Positions 1-7,661 of a stretch of 64,000 bases of DNA are shown piece after piece. The position numbers and the translations under genes are program-made. How positions within the stretch are numbered: the first letter of the stretch is position 1; each line of letters starts with the position of its first letter. Under the pieces are notes generated by a model. It made no database searches and had not been told where the DNA came from. It saw only the letters and a list, made by a program, of their open reading frames with translations. Source of the DNA: Halomonas shengliensis (GTDB lineage: Bacteria > Pseudomonadota > Gammaproteobacteria > Pseudomonadales > Halomonadaceae); NCBI RefSeq assembly GCF_900104135.1, contig NZ_FNIV01000001.1:186001-250000 (forward strand), given 5' to 3'.

Positions 1-1401
1 ATTGAGCAGGCCGTCCGGGTCGAAGGCTGCCTTGGCGGCGCGGAAGGTGGTGAGCTCGCCGGGGCTGAATTGCACGCACATCTGATGGATCTTCTCGCGC
101 CCCACGCCGTGCTCGCCGGTGATGGTGCCGCCGACCTCGACGCACAGCTCCAGGATGCGCCCGCCGAGCTCCTCGGCGCGCTCGAATTCGCCGGGCTGGT
201 TGGCATCGAAGAGGATCAGCGGGTGCATGTTGCCGTCGCCGGCGTGGAAGACGTTGGCGACGCGTAGGCCGTACGCCTCGCCGAGGTCGCCGATGCCCTT
301 GAGTACCCGGGCCAGCTCGCGGCGGGGGATGGTGCCGTCCATGCAGTAGTAGTCGGGCGACATGCGGCCCACCGCGGGGAAGGCGTTCTTGCGTCCGGCC
401 CAGAATAGCGCGCGCTCGGCCTCGTCGCGGGCCTGCTGGATGTCGGTGGCGCCGGCCTGCTCCAGCACGCGGCGCACGGTCTGGCAGTCGTCGTCGACGT
501 CGGCCTCCACGCCGTCCAGCTCGCAGAGCAGGATCGCCTCGGCCTCCACCGGGTAGCCGGCGCCGATGAAGTCCTCGGCGGCGCGGATCGCCAGGTTGTC
601 CATCATCTCCAGGCCGCCGGGGATGATGCCCGCGGCGATGATGGCGCCGACGGCGTCGCCGGCCTTCTCGATGTCATCGAAGCTCGCCATCAGCACCTTG
701 GCGGTCTCCGGCTTGGGCAGCAGCTTGACGGTGATCTCGGTGACCACCCCGAGCATCCCCTCGGAGCCGTTGAACAGCGCCAGCAGGTCGAAGCCGGGGG
801 CGTCCAGGGCGTCCGATCCCAGGGTCATGTGCTCGCCCTCGATGGTGAGCACCTCGACCCGGATGACGTTGTGCACGGTGAGGCCGTACTTGAGGCAGTG
901 CACCCCGCCGGCGTTCTCGGCGACGTTGCCGCCGATGGAGCAGGCGATCTGCGAGGAGGGGTCCGGCGCATAGTAGAGCCCGTGGGGGGCGGCGGCCTCG
1001 GAGATCGCCAGGTTGCGCACCCCCGGCTGGACCCGTGCGGTGCGCGCCTCGGGGTCGATCTCGAGGATGCGGTTGAAGCGCGACAGCACCAGCAGCACGC
1101 CGTGCTCCAGCGGCATGGCGCCGCCGGAGAGGCCGGTGCCGGCGCCGCGGGTCACCACCGGCACGCCCAGGACATGGCAGCGCTTGAGCAGGGTCTCGAC
1201 CTGCTCCAGGGTCTCGGGCAGCGCGACCAGCATCGGCAGGGCGCGATAGGCGGAGAGGCCGTCGCACTCGAAGGGGCGCAGGTCCTCCTCGCGGTGCAGC
1301 AGCGTCATGCCGGGCAGCGCCTGGCGCAGGTCGGCGAGGACCTCGGCCTGGGCGATGCGGGGCGGCTCGCCATCGAGCCGGGCGTCGTAGTGGGTGCTCA
1401 T
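1..1401 (-). CDS. glcD: Glycolate oxidase FAD-linked subunit (3' end outside window)
   Basis: This is the FAD-binding subunit of the membrane-associated glycolate oxidase GlcDEF, which oxidises glycolate to glyoxylate. Reading the minus strand from the ATG at 1401 gives 467 codons with no stop before the window edge. It begins MSTHYDARLDGEP and carries the FAD-binding stretch TRGAGTGLSGGAMP followed by IGGNVAENAGG, both typical of the FAD_binding_4 fold. Near the end are NVFHAGDGNMHP and TGEHGVGREK, which belong to the C-terminal FAD-oxidase domain. A GGGGAG Shine-Dalgarno lies 5 bases before the ATG. The family is about 490-500 residues, so only a short C-terminus is missing. glcE and glcF presumably follow outside the window. 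The gene is divergent from glcC and shares its operator region. The glyoxylate formed could feed gcl at 15.4 kb. Confidence 0.93.
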   Translation of the reverse strand, partial: MSTHYDARLDGEPPRIAQAEVLADLRQALPGMTLLHREEDLRPFECDGLSAYRALPMLVALPETLEQVETLLKRCHVLGVPVVTRGAGTGLSGGAMPLEHGVLLVLSRFNRILEIDPEARTARVQPGVRNLAISEAAAPHGLYYAPDPSSQIACSIGGNVAENAGGVHCLKYGLTVHNVIRVEVLTIEGEHMTLGSDALDAPGFDLLALFNGSEGMLGVVTEITVKLLPKPETAKVLMASFDDIEKAGDAVGAIIAAGIIPGGLEMMDNLAIRAAEDFIGAGYPVEAEAILLCELDGVEADVDDDCQTVRRVLEQAGATDIQQARDEAERALFWAGRKNAFPAVGRMSPDYYCMDGTIPRRELARVLKGIGDLGEAYGLRVANVFHAGDGNMHPLILFDANQPGEFERAEELGGRILELCVEVGGTITGEHGVGREKIHQMCVQFSPGELTTFRAAKAAFDPDGLLN

Positions 1402-1537
1402 GTGGACTCCCCATGCGTCTCGTCAGGGCGGAACGGCCATCGCGAGGCGCGTCCCGGTCACGGCGGTGGGCGCGCCTTGCGGCACATCTATGGCACTATC
1501 GTGGCAGCGCTGGCGCTGCTGTCCAGTCTGTGGTGCA

Positions 1538-1550
1538 CTGGTCAGACCAG
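1538..1550. promoter_or_regulatory. FadR/GlcC-type operator between glcD and glcC
   Basis: The sequence CTGGTCAGACCAG is a perfect 13-bp palindrome around one central base and fits the TGGT-N3-ACCA pattern of GntR regulators of the FadR subfamily, which includes GlcC and LldR. It lies in the 254-base gap between the divergent glcD and glcC genes. A second half site, ATTGGTCT, begins at 1553. I infer that this is where GlcC controls both genes. Confidence 0.7.
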
Positions 1551-1565
1551 TAATTGGTCTACTAT

Positions 1566-1581
1566 ATGGAAGGATTTTCCA
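1566..1581. promoter_or_regulatory. Inverted repeat shared with the region before the channel gene at 6691
   Basis: ATGGAAGGATTTTCCA has TGGAA and TTCCA arms with a 5-base spacer. Fourteen of its first 15 bases recur at 6594-6608, ahead of the outer-membrane channel gene. The arms resemble operators bound by IclR-family proteins, but no IclR gene is in the window, so the function is unknown. Confidence 0.35.
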
Positions 1582-1655
1582 GTGTATCCTCGCAGCCTAG
1601 CCGTTCGTCGCTGCGACGGCCACGACCGTGACGCCGCACCGGCAGGAGAGAGCCC

Positions 1656-2435
1656 ATGACGCCAAGCCCCGATGACGCCTATGGCGGCCAGCGAACCCCG
1701 GAGGGGGTGGCCGCGCGCCTCGAGCGCCTGATCCTCGACGGCATCTTCCGCACCGGGCAGCTGCTGCCCTCCGAGCGGCGGCTGTGCGAACGGCTGGGGG
1801 TGTCGCGCGCCTCGCTGCGTGAGGGGCTGCGCATCCTGCGCAGCAAGGGCATCATCGAGACCCGCCAGGGGCGGGGTTCCACGGTGGCCTCGCTGCTGCC
1901 GGCCCGGGAGCAGAGCCCGCTGATGCACCTCTTCCGTGACCATCCGCGCACCCTGTTCGACCTGCTCGAGGTGCGCGCCCTGCTGGAAGGGGAGTCGGCG
2001 CGGCTGGCCGCCAGCCGCGGCAACCCGGCGGACCGGGTGCTGATCACCCGGCGCTACCGCGAGATGGCCGACTACGTGGCCAGCGCCGACCCCATCGACG
2101 TCGAGCGCCTGGCGCGCCTCGACCACGCCTTCCACCTGGCGATCTCCCAGGCCTCCCACAACCCGGTGCTGGTGCATACCCTGCAGAGCCTCACCGACCT
2201 GCTGCTGAGCTCGGTGTTCGCCTCGGTGAAGAACCTCTACCACCGCCCGGAGCCCCGGGAGATGATCAACCGCCAGCACGCCCGGCTCCACGACGCCGTG
2301 GTCAAGGGCAAGCCGGAGCAGGCCCGCCGCGTGGCGCTGGAGCACCTCAACGGCCTCGGCGAGGCGTTGCGCGAGATCGAGGCCGAGGACGAGCGGCTGG
2401 AGCGCTCGGCGATGCGGCTGGATGGGTGGGAGTAG
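1656..2435 (+). CDS. glcC: GntR/FadR-family regulator of glycolate use
   Basis: The product is 259 residues. An N-terminal winged helix-turn-helix (about residues 18-85, containing GQLLPSERRLCERLGVSRAS and GRGSTVASLL) is followed by an FCD ligand-binding domain (about 105-245, with LLEVRALLEGESARLAA and DHAFHLAISQASHNP). This is the arrangement of GlcC, the glycolate-responsive activator of the glc operon in E. coli. The ATG at 1656 has CAGGAG 9 bases upstream. The gene is divergent from glcD, with a TGGT-N3-ACCA palindrome between them, and convergent with the permease gene. LldR and PdhR have the same architecture; glcD as neighbour is what makes GlcC the best name. Ligand identity is inference. 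Confidence 0.85.
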   Translation: MTPSPDDAYGGQRTPEGVAARLERLILDGIFRTGQLLPSERRLCERLGVSRASLREGLRILRSKGIIETRQGRGSTVASLLPAREQSPLMHLFRDHPRTLFDLLEVRALLEGESARLAASRGNPADRVLITRRYREMADYVASADPIDVERLARLDHAFHLAISQASHNPVLVHTLQSLTDLLLSSVFASVKNLYHRPEPREMINRQHARLHDAVVKGKPEQARRVALEHLNGLGEALREIEAEDERLERSAMRLDGWE

Positions 2436-2496
2436 CGCCTCTGGCCCGGCTCTGGCCAGTCGTTTCTCTCCACCGGTCTTGCTGTCCCATGAAACG

Positions 2497-2525
2497 CATC
2501 GCCCCCGGCAATGCCGGGGGCGATG
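2497..2525. terminator. Bidirectional terminator hairpin between glcC and the permease
   Basis: CATCGCCCCCGGC and GCCGGGGGCGATG pair perfectly around a 3-base loop. The hairpin sits between two convergent genes and has no strong T-run on either side, so it probably serves both directions with modest efficiency. Confidence 0.75.
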
Positions 2526-2547
2526 TGTTCGCGACGGGGGGACCCGG

Positions 2548-4248
2548 TCAGCCGAGGCCGAGCAGCGGGTCGCCGATGCCCAGCACGTAGAAGGCGATCA
2601 GCGCGATGATCCCGGTGGCGACGAGGTAGTAGATCGTCGGCAGGATCGTCTTGCGGATGGTCTCGCCTTCGCGGCCGAGCAGGCCCACGGTGGCCGAGGC
2701 CGCCACCACGTTGTGGATGGCGATCATGTTGCCGGCGGCGGCCCCCACGGCCTGCAGCGCCACCATGAAGGCGGTGGAGAGGCCGAGCTGCTGGGCGACG
2801 TTGAACTGGAAGTCGGACAGCATCAGGTTGGAGACGGTGTTGGAGCCGGCGATGAAGGCGCCCAGCGCGCCCACGGCCGGGGCGAAGAACGGGTAGATGC
2901 CGCCCACGCTGTCGGCCACCAGCTGTGCCATGGCCACCGGCATGGAGACCAGGTCGGCGGCGTTGACACCGGAGTTGATCAGGATCCGCACCATGGGAAT
3001 GGTGAAGATCAGCACGAAGCCGGCGCCGAGGATGGTCTTGGAGGACTCGCCGAAGGCCGCCTTCAGCTCACCCAGGCGCATGCGGTGGAGCAGGGCGGTG
3101 AGCAGCACCACCATCAGCAGGATCCCGCCGGGCAGGTAGAGCGGCTGGATGGCGCCCGAGACGCCCGCCTCGCCGAGGATGTCGCTCCAGCCGAAGGCGA
3201 AGGAGGTCAGCGCATTCTTGAACGGCTCGACGGTGCGCGAGGCGACCAGGATCACCGCCAGCAGCACGTAGGGCACCCAGCCCATCAGGGTGGAGATCGG
3301 CGCCTTGCCGGTGACGTCGTCCAGTTTGATCTCGAGCTTGCCGATCCACTGGTCGGGCCAGGCGGAGGACTCGGGGAAGTCCCAGCTGTCCCTGGGAATC
3401 AGGAAGCCGCGGCGGGCCGCCGGGACGACGATGGCCAGGCCGACCATGGCGCCGATCATCGACGGGAACTCCGGCCCCAGCAGCACGCCGGCCAGCATGT
3501 AGGGCACCACGAAGCTGACGCCGGCGAAGATCGCGAAGGGGGCGATGGAGAGGCCTTCCTTCCAGGAGCGGTTGGCGCCGAAGAAGCGCACCATGATCAC
3601 CACCATGATCAGCGGCATCAGGATGCCGACGATGCCGTGGATGACGGCCACCTCACCGGCGATCAGGCGGAAGTACTCCATCCAGGTGGCGCCACCGGCC
3701 TCGAGGGTCTCGGTGATGCCGGCGCGGTCGAGGCCGCCGGAGACGCCGACCACGATGGGGGTGCCCACGGCGCCGAAGGAGACCGGGGTGGACTGGATCA
3801 TCATGCCCACCACCACGGCGGCCAGCGCCGGGAAGCCCAGCGCCACCATCAGCGGGGCGGCCACGGCGGCGGGGGTGCCGAAGCCCGAGGCGCCCTCGAT
3901 GAAGCAGCCGAACAGCCAGGCGACGATGATCGCCTGCACGCGGCGGTCCGGGCTGATGCCTGAGAAGCCGTTGCGGATCGCCTTGATGCCGCCGGAGTGC
4001 TTGAGGGTATTGAGCAGCAGGATGGCGCCGAAGATGATCCACAGGATCGAGACCGTGAGGATCAGGCCCTGGAAGGTGGAAGCCAGCACGCGGGTGGCGC
4101 TCATCTCCCAGGCGAACAGGGCAATCAGGGCGGTGACCACGAACACGATCGGCATGGCGGTCCTGGCCGCCATGCGCAGACCGATCAGCAGCACACCGGC
4201 CAGCACCAGGGGCACGAAGGCCAGCAGTGCAAGGAGGGTGTCATTCAT
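2548..4248 (-). CDS. glcA: L-lactate/glycolate permease, LctP family
   Basis: This 566-residue inner-membrane protein brings lactate or glycolate into the cell by proton symport. It is hydrophobic throughout, with about 12-14 membrane segments, and has family-typical stretches [33 protein letters not shown] and [18 protein letters not shown]. Length matches LldP and GlcA of E. coli (551-560). The ATG at 4248 has GAGGA about 10 bases upstream. LldP and GlcA cannot be told apart by sequence alone; the adjacent glcC and glcD and the operator at 4365 favour glycolate as at least one substrate. The symbol is therefore provisional. Confidence 0.85.
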   Translation of the reverse strand: MNDTLLALLAFVPLVLAGVLLIGLRMAARTAMPIVFVVTALIALFAWEMSATRVLASTFQGLILTVSILWIIFGAILLLNTLKHSGGIKAIRNGFSGISPDRRVQAIIVAWLFGCFIEGASGFGTPAAVAAPLMVALGFPALAAVVVGMMIQSTPVSFGAVGTPIVVGVSGGLDRAGITETLEAGGATWMEYFRLIAGEVAVIHGIVGILMPLIMVVIMVRFFGANRSWKEGLSIAPFAIFAGVSFVVPYMLAGVLLGPEFPSMIGAMVGLAIVVPAARRGFLIPRDSWDFPESSAWPDQWIGKLEIKLDDVTGKAPISTLMGWVPYVLLAVILVASRTVEPFKNALTSFAFGWSDILGEAGVSGAIQPLYLPGGILLMVVLLTALLHRMRLGELKAAFGESSKTILGAGFVLIFTIPMVRILINSGVNAADLVSMPVAMAQLVADSVGGIYPFFAPAVGALGAFIAGSNTVSNLMLSDFQFNVAQQLGLSTAFMVALQAVGAAAGNMIAIHNVVAASATVGLLGREGETIRKTILPTIYYLVATGIIALIAFYVLGIGDPLLGLG

Positions 4249-4364
4249 GGAACGGGTATCCTCGATCAGCAGTCAGCAGGGTGCCCGGGCGGCGAAGCGC
4301 CGGCCGGGGGTGTTGGACTGCAGGACCTTAAGGCCTGGCCCACGTGCTTTCCATAGATGGGAAA

Positions 4365-4377
4365 TTGGTATGACCAA
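4365..4377. promoter_or_regulatory. FadR/GlcC-type operator before the permease gene
   Basis: TTGGTATGACCAA is a perfect palindrome of TTGGT and ACCAA arms around three bases, the same pattern as the site at 1538. It lies about 115 bases upstream of the permease ATG, within the 334-base gap 4249-4582 between the divergent permease and GST genes. Apart from this site I see only an AT-richer stretch near 4480-4495 in the gap. I infer that GlcC also controls the permease. Confidence 0.68.
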
Positions 4378-4582
4378 AAGCCTGAAGCCGGCGCTTGTGC
4401 TGCTTCGCCATCTAACTGCTTGTCACGCTTGGGGAAAGGCCCTGTTGCCGGCCAGGCGTCGACGGTCGCATGACGATGGTTATTAGACTAATGGACAGGC
4501 GCCGGCCGCTATTGGCGGGGGTGGCAATCGCTGCCAGACTGCACCGGTATCACCCTGACGGTTACCCGAACGAGGAGATGGC

Positions 4583-5290
4583 ATGACACGAGTGCTCTAT
4601 GACCTGTGTGGCATCGACGAGGGGCTGCGCTTCTCGCCCTATTGCTGGCGCGTGCGCTATGCCCTGGCCCACAAGGGTCTGGAGGTGGAGACTCGCCCCT
4701 GGCGCTTCACCGACAAGGCGGCACTGGCGTTCGCCGACCATGACAAGGTGCCGGTGCTGGTGGACGGCGAGACGGTGGTCACCGACAGCTACGAGATCCT
4801 GCGCTACCTGGATCGCGCCTACCCCGAGGCGCCGCTGCTGGGGGACGACCTGGCCGAGGGGCGCGCGCGCTTCCTGCGCCACTATGCCGAGCGCACCCTG
4901 CAGCCGGCCATCATGCGCACCATCATCATGGACCTGTTCAACGCCATCCACCCCGACGACCGGGCCTACTTCCGCGAGAGCCGCGAGAAGCGCTTCGGCC
5001 GCACCCTGGAGGAGTTCCACTCGCCGGCGAAGGGACTCTCCCAGCTGGATGCCGGCCTCGAGCCGCTGCGTGGTCGCCTCAAGGAGGCCGCCTTCCTGGA
5101 TGGCGACGCCCCGGCGGGGGCCGACTACCTGGTATTCGGTTGCTTCATGTGGGCGCGCTGCGTCTCCAGCGCCGACCTGGTCTCCAACGCCGACCCGGTC
5201 CACGCCTGGCTCGAGCGCATGCTGGACCTCTACGCCGGCCTGGGTCGCCAGGCGATGCGCATCACCGACGTTGAGGGGGCCTATCGCTGA
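4583..5290 (+). CDS. Glutathione S-transferase family protein
   Basis: The product is 235 residues with an N-terminal thioredoxin-like GST domain (residues 1-85: SPYCWRVRYALAHKGL, then KVPVLVDGETVVTDSYEILR with the cis-proline VP and the glutathione gamma-glutamyl contact DSYE). A helical C-terminal domain (about 95-225) follows. The long N-terminus and the PYCWRVR region resemble the beta-etherase/LigE-like branch of bacterial GSTs. The ATG at 4583 has GAGGAG 7 bases upstream. It is a single-gene unit ahead of the phasin. The substrate is unknown; general detoxification or a glutathione-dependent lyase role are both possible. Confidence 0.8.
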   Translation: MTRVLYDLCGIDEGLRFSPYCWRVRYALAHKGLEVETRPWRFTDKAALAFADHDKVPVLVDGETVVTDSYEILRYLDRAYPEAPLLGDDLAEGRARFLRHYAERTLQPAIMRTIIMDLFNAIHPDDRAYFRESREKRFGRTLEEFHSPAKGLSQLDAGLEPLRGRLKEAAFLDGDAPAGADYLVFGCFMWARCVSSADLVSNADPVHAWLERMLDLYAGLGRQAMRITDVEGAYR

Positions 5291-5353
5291 GGGGCTGGCC
5301 GAGGAATTCGATGTTGCAGCGCACAAAAACGCCTGCTATGTTGCATTGCAGCA

Positions 5354-5370
5354 CAGGACATATCGTCCTG
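5354..5370. promoter_or_regulatory. Inverted repeat in the phasin leader
   Basis: CAGGAC and GTCCTG arms flank ATATC, 27 bases before the phasin ATG. Just upstream (5337-5353) is a TGC-rich run, GTTGCATTGCAGC, similar in composition to sites bound by the PHA regulator PhaR. Either could be an operator controlling the phasin; this is inference from composition only. Confidence 0.35.
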
Positions 5371-5396
5371 TTTGGCCACAGAGACGGAGGTGTTCC

Positions 5397-5750
5397 ATGA
5401 CCACCAAGGCTACCCAGCAGAAAGCGACCGAACAGTTTGAAGGGCTCTTCGTCGAGCCGGCCCGTGCCTACGGCTCGCTGGCCCTCGAGTACACCGAGAA
5501 GCTCGTCGGTGCCCAGCTCGACGCCGCACGTCGCTACAGCGACCTGAGCCTGGCCCAGGCCCGCGCCTGGATCGCGGTTCGCGATGCCGATGGCTTCAAG
5601 CAGGCCTTCGAGGGCCAGCAGAAGGCCGCCCAGGACCTCGGTGACCATGTCAAGGCCGACGTCGAGAAGCTCTCCACCCTCAACCAGGACTACCTACAGA
5701 AGGGTCAGAAGCTGGTCGAGGAGAGCCTGAAGGCCGTCGGCAGCAAGTAA
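5397..5750 (+). CDS. phaP: Phasin family protein
   Basis: This 117-residue protein matches small phasins, amphipathic helical proteins that coat polyhydroxyalkanoate granules and limit their coalescence. It has no signal peptide or membrane segment. The central part (SLALEYTEKLVGAQLDAARR and SDLSLAQARAWIAVRD) and the end (LSTLNQDYLQKGQKLVEESL) are typical phasin helices. The start at 5397 has GGAGG 6 bases upstream and is preferred to any earlier in-frame codon because those would overlap the GST gene. A strong terminator follows directly, so the gene is monocistronic, as expected for an abundant granule protein. No PHA synthase gene is in the window. Confidence 0.87.
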   Translation: MTTKATQQKATEQFEGLFVEPARAYGSLALEYTEKLVGAQLDAARRYSDLSLAQARAWIAVRDADGFKQAFEGQQKAAQDLGDHVKADVEKLSTLNQDYLQKGQKLVEESLKAVGSK

Positions 5751-5771
5751 GCCGCCATCCTTCCAGGCAGT

Positions 5772-5805
5772 GACAGCGGGCCGCCCCTCGGGGCGGCCCG
5801 CTGTC
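5772..5805. terminator. Strong hairpin after the phasin gene
   Basis: GACAGCGGGCCGCCCC pairs perfectly with GGGGCGGCCCGCTGTC around a TC-rich loop at 5772-5805. It lies between the convergent phasin and phosphoribosyltransferase genes. The T-run is poor on both sides. Confidence 0.75.
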
Positions 5806-5833
5806 GTCGTATGGCCAGGCGGTGTGTCGAGGG

Positions 5834-6475
5834 TCAGGCACGTGAGCCGTCGCCGGCAGGCCCGGCGCCGAGCAGTGCCACCACCTCGTCGTCGCCGACC
5901 TGGTCGAAGTCGGCGAAGAACTGGCCCACGGCGCCGAAGCGTTCGGGGACCTCGCCGCACACCACCTCGTCGGCCAGCGTCTCCAGGCGTGCAACGGTGT
6001 CCGGTGGGGCCACCCCCAGCGCGGCCACCAGACGGGCGGGCCCGCGCTGGCGCAGGGTCGCCAGGGCCGCTGCCATGGTCGCCCCGGTGGCGCTACCGTC
6101 GTCCACCACCACGACGAGGCGCCCGGCCGGGTCGATCGGTGAGCGCACTGGCGTGTAGCGCCGGCGGCGCTCGGCGATCAGTTCCCGCTGGCGCTCGACC
6201 TCCCCGGCCAGCCATGCCTCCCGGCAGCCGCGTGCCGCCTCCTCGAGGTGCACGCTGCCATCCTCGCTCACCGCGCCGATGGCGTACTCCGGATTGCCTG
6301 GTGCGCCGATCTTGCGCACCAGCACCACGTCCAGCTCGCCCTGGAGGGTATCGGCGATGACCCGGCCCATGGGCACCCCGCCGCGGGGGATGGCGAGCAC
6401 CAGCGGGTGCTCTCCCTTTAGGTGGGCAAGGGCCTCGGCGAGCCTTTCAGCCGCGGCGTGACGGTTGCGGAACAT
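5834..6475 (-). CDS. Phosphoribosyltransferase-domain protein
   Basis: The product is 213 residues with a type I phosphoribosyltransferase fold. The PRPP-binding loop is VVVVDDGSATGATMAAAL (about residues 120-137), and an N-terminal region LVLAIPRGGVPMGRVIAD leads into VRKIGAPGNPEYAIGAV. This pattern belongs to a widespread group of predicted phosphoribosyltransferases whose substrate is unknown, not to the housekeeping purine or pyrimidine enzymes. There is no signal peptide. It stands alone, convergent with the phasin and divergent from the channel gene at 6691. Proximity to purine catabolism genes might suggest a nucleobase link, but the sequence does not show one. Confidence 0.75.
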   Translation of the reverse strand: MFRNRHAAAERLAEALAHLKGEHPLVLAIPRGGVPMGRVIADTLQGELDVVLVRKIGAPGNPEYAIGAVSEDGSVHLEEAARGCREAWLAGEVERQRELIAERRRRYTPVRSPIDPAGRLVVVVDDGSATGATMAAALATLRQRGPARLVAALGVAPPDTVARLETLADEVVCGEVPERFGAVGQFFADFDQVGDDEVVALLGAGPAGDGSRA

Positions 6476-6593
6476 GCGGGGTCTCCTTGGGTACCTTTCT
6501 CTCTTCAGTCTAGAAGAGCGGGCGCTTCTGCTCGACGCCTCGGCGACCGCCGTCTCGCGTGGCGGCGGGAGCGTCCCTGTGCGGGAAAAGAAA

Positions 6594-6608
6594 ATGGAAG
6601 GGTTTTCC
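6594..6608. promoter_or_regulatory. Inverted repeat shared with 1566-1580
   Basis: ATGGAAGGGTTTTCC differs from the 1566 copy at one of 15 bases. It lies 86 bases upstream of the channel ATG and 22 bases before the palindrome at 6630. Its binding protein is unknown. Confidence 0.33.
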
Positions 6609-6629
6609 GAATATGTCTTGTTGGGCTAT

Positions 6630-6639
6630 TGTGTACACA
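6630..6639. promoter_or_regulatory. TGTATACA-like operator before the channel gene
   Basis: TGTGTACACA is a perfect 10-bp palindrome related to the TGTATACA sites found before other genes of the ureide block. It lies 52 bases before the ATG at 6691. A further partial match, TTGTATCC, starts at 6654. Confidence 0.5.
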
Positions 6640-6690
6640 GCGAGCGCGCTCGCTTGTATCCAATAAACACAACAAGCGGAGATCTTCTCC

Positions 6691-7542
6691 ATGCGAGAGC
6701 CCACCCCCAAGCGGCGCCTTGGCGCCGTCCTGCTGCTCGGCGGCCTGGTCACCGGCAGCGCCCAGGCGGCGACCTGGAGCGACACCTTCCTCGGCTACCG
6801 CTACGGCACCCAGTTCACCGAGCCCGGCAATCCACAGGATATCGAGAAGCACGTGCTGCAGTTCACCCATGTGAGCGGCTACGCCCTGGGCCAGAACTTC
6901 CTCAACCTGGACCTGCTGCAGTCGGACAGCGCCGACCCGGCCAGCGGCGGGGACAGCGGCGCCACCGAGGCCTACCTGACCTATCGCCACCAGCTGTACC
7001 TCGGCAAGCTTGCCGGCGAGCCGATGACCTTCGGGCCGGTCAGGGAGGTGGCGCTGACCGGCGGCGTCGATCTCAACACCAAGAACACCGCGTTCGCGCC
7101 CCGCAAGCGCCTGGTGGTGGCGGGGCCGACGCTCAAGTTCGACGTGCCCCGGGGCTTCGTCGACCTCAGCCTCTTCTATGCTCACGAGTGGAACCACTGC
7201 GGGGCGGGCTTCTGCGACGTCAACGAGATCGAGTTCGACCCCTACGTCCAGCTCAACCTGGCCTGGGGGCTGCCCTTCGAGATCGGCGCCGCGGCGCTCA
7301 AGTTCCAGGGGTTCTACAACTACAACGGCGAGAAAGGCGCGGACTACCAGGGTGCCGACACCGAGCCAGAGCAGCTGCTGCGCACCTCGCTGATGCTCGA
7401 TGTGGGCCGGCTGGCCTGGGGCGGGGAGAACCAGTTGTGGGCCGGGGTCGGCTACGAGTTCTGGCGCAACAAGTTCGGTAACCACGACAAGCCCGGCGTG
7501 GACACCGACGCACCGACCCTGCAGCTCGAGTGGCACTTCTGA
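6691..7542 (+). CDS. Outer-membrane channel, nucleoside-specific Tsx/OmpK-like
   Basis: This 283-residue protein starts with a signal peptide (VLLLGGLVTGSAQAA, cleavage after about residue 27). An alternating-residue beta-barrel follows and ends in the outer-membrane signature LQLEWHF, with terminal phenylalanine. Stretches such as WSDTFLGYRYGTQFTEP, LNTKNTAFAPRKR and GGENQLWAGVGYEFWRNKFG resemble the Tsx/OmpK family of nucleoside-specific channels. Position directly before a urate/xanthine permease, plus an operator of the block-wide type, suggests passage of purines or nucleosides across the outer membrane. Substrate range is inference. The ATG at 6691 has GCGGAG 11 bases upstream, a slightly long spacing. 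Confidence 0.78.
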   Translation: MREPTPKRRLGAVLLLGGLVTGSAQAATWSDTFLGYRYGTQFTEPGNPQDIEKHVLQFTHVSGYALGQNFLNLDLLQSDSADPASGGDSGATEAYLTYRHQLYLGKLAGEPMTFGPVREVALTGGVDLNTKNTAFAPRKRLVVAGPTLKFDVPRGFVDLSLFYAHEWNHCGAGFCDVNEIEFDPYVQLNLAWGLPFEIGAAALKFQGFYNYNGEKGADYQGADTEPEQLLRTSLMLDVGRLAWGGENQLWAGVGYEFWRNKFGNHDKPGVDTDAPTLQLEWHF

Positions 7543-7562
7543 ACGCCGTCAGGCGACAATAA

Positions 7563-7570
7563 TGTATACA
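7563..7570. promoter_or_regulatory. TGTATACA operator before the urate/xanthine permease gene
   Basis: TGTATACA sits 92 bases before the permease ATG in the 119-base gap after the channel gene. It is identical to the core at 9892 and 12561. Confidence 0.6.
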
Positions 7571-7661
7571 ACTTTGTGTCTAATCGATGTCAGATACATG
7601 GCCATCGGTGTCGACATACGGTATGCATGGACGACGGACAACAACAGCCCCGGATAGCCCC

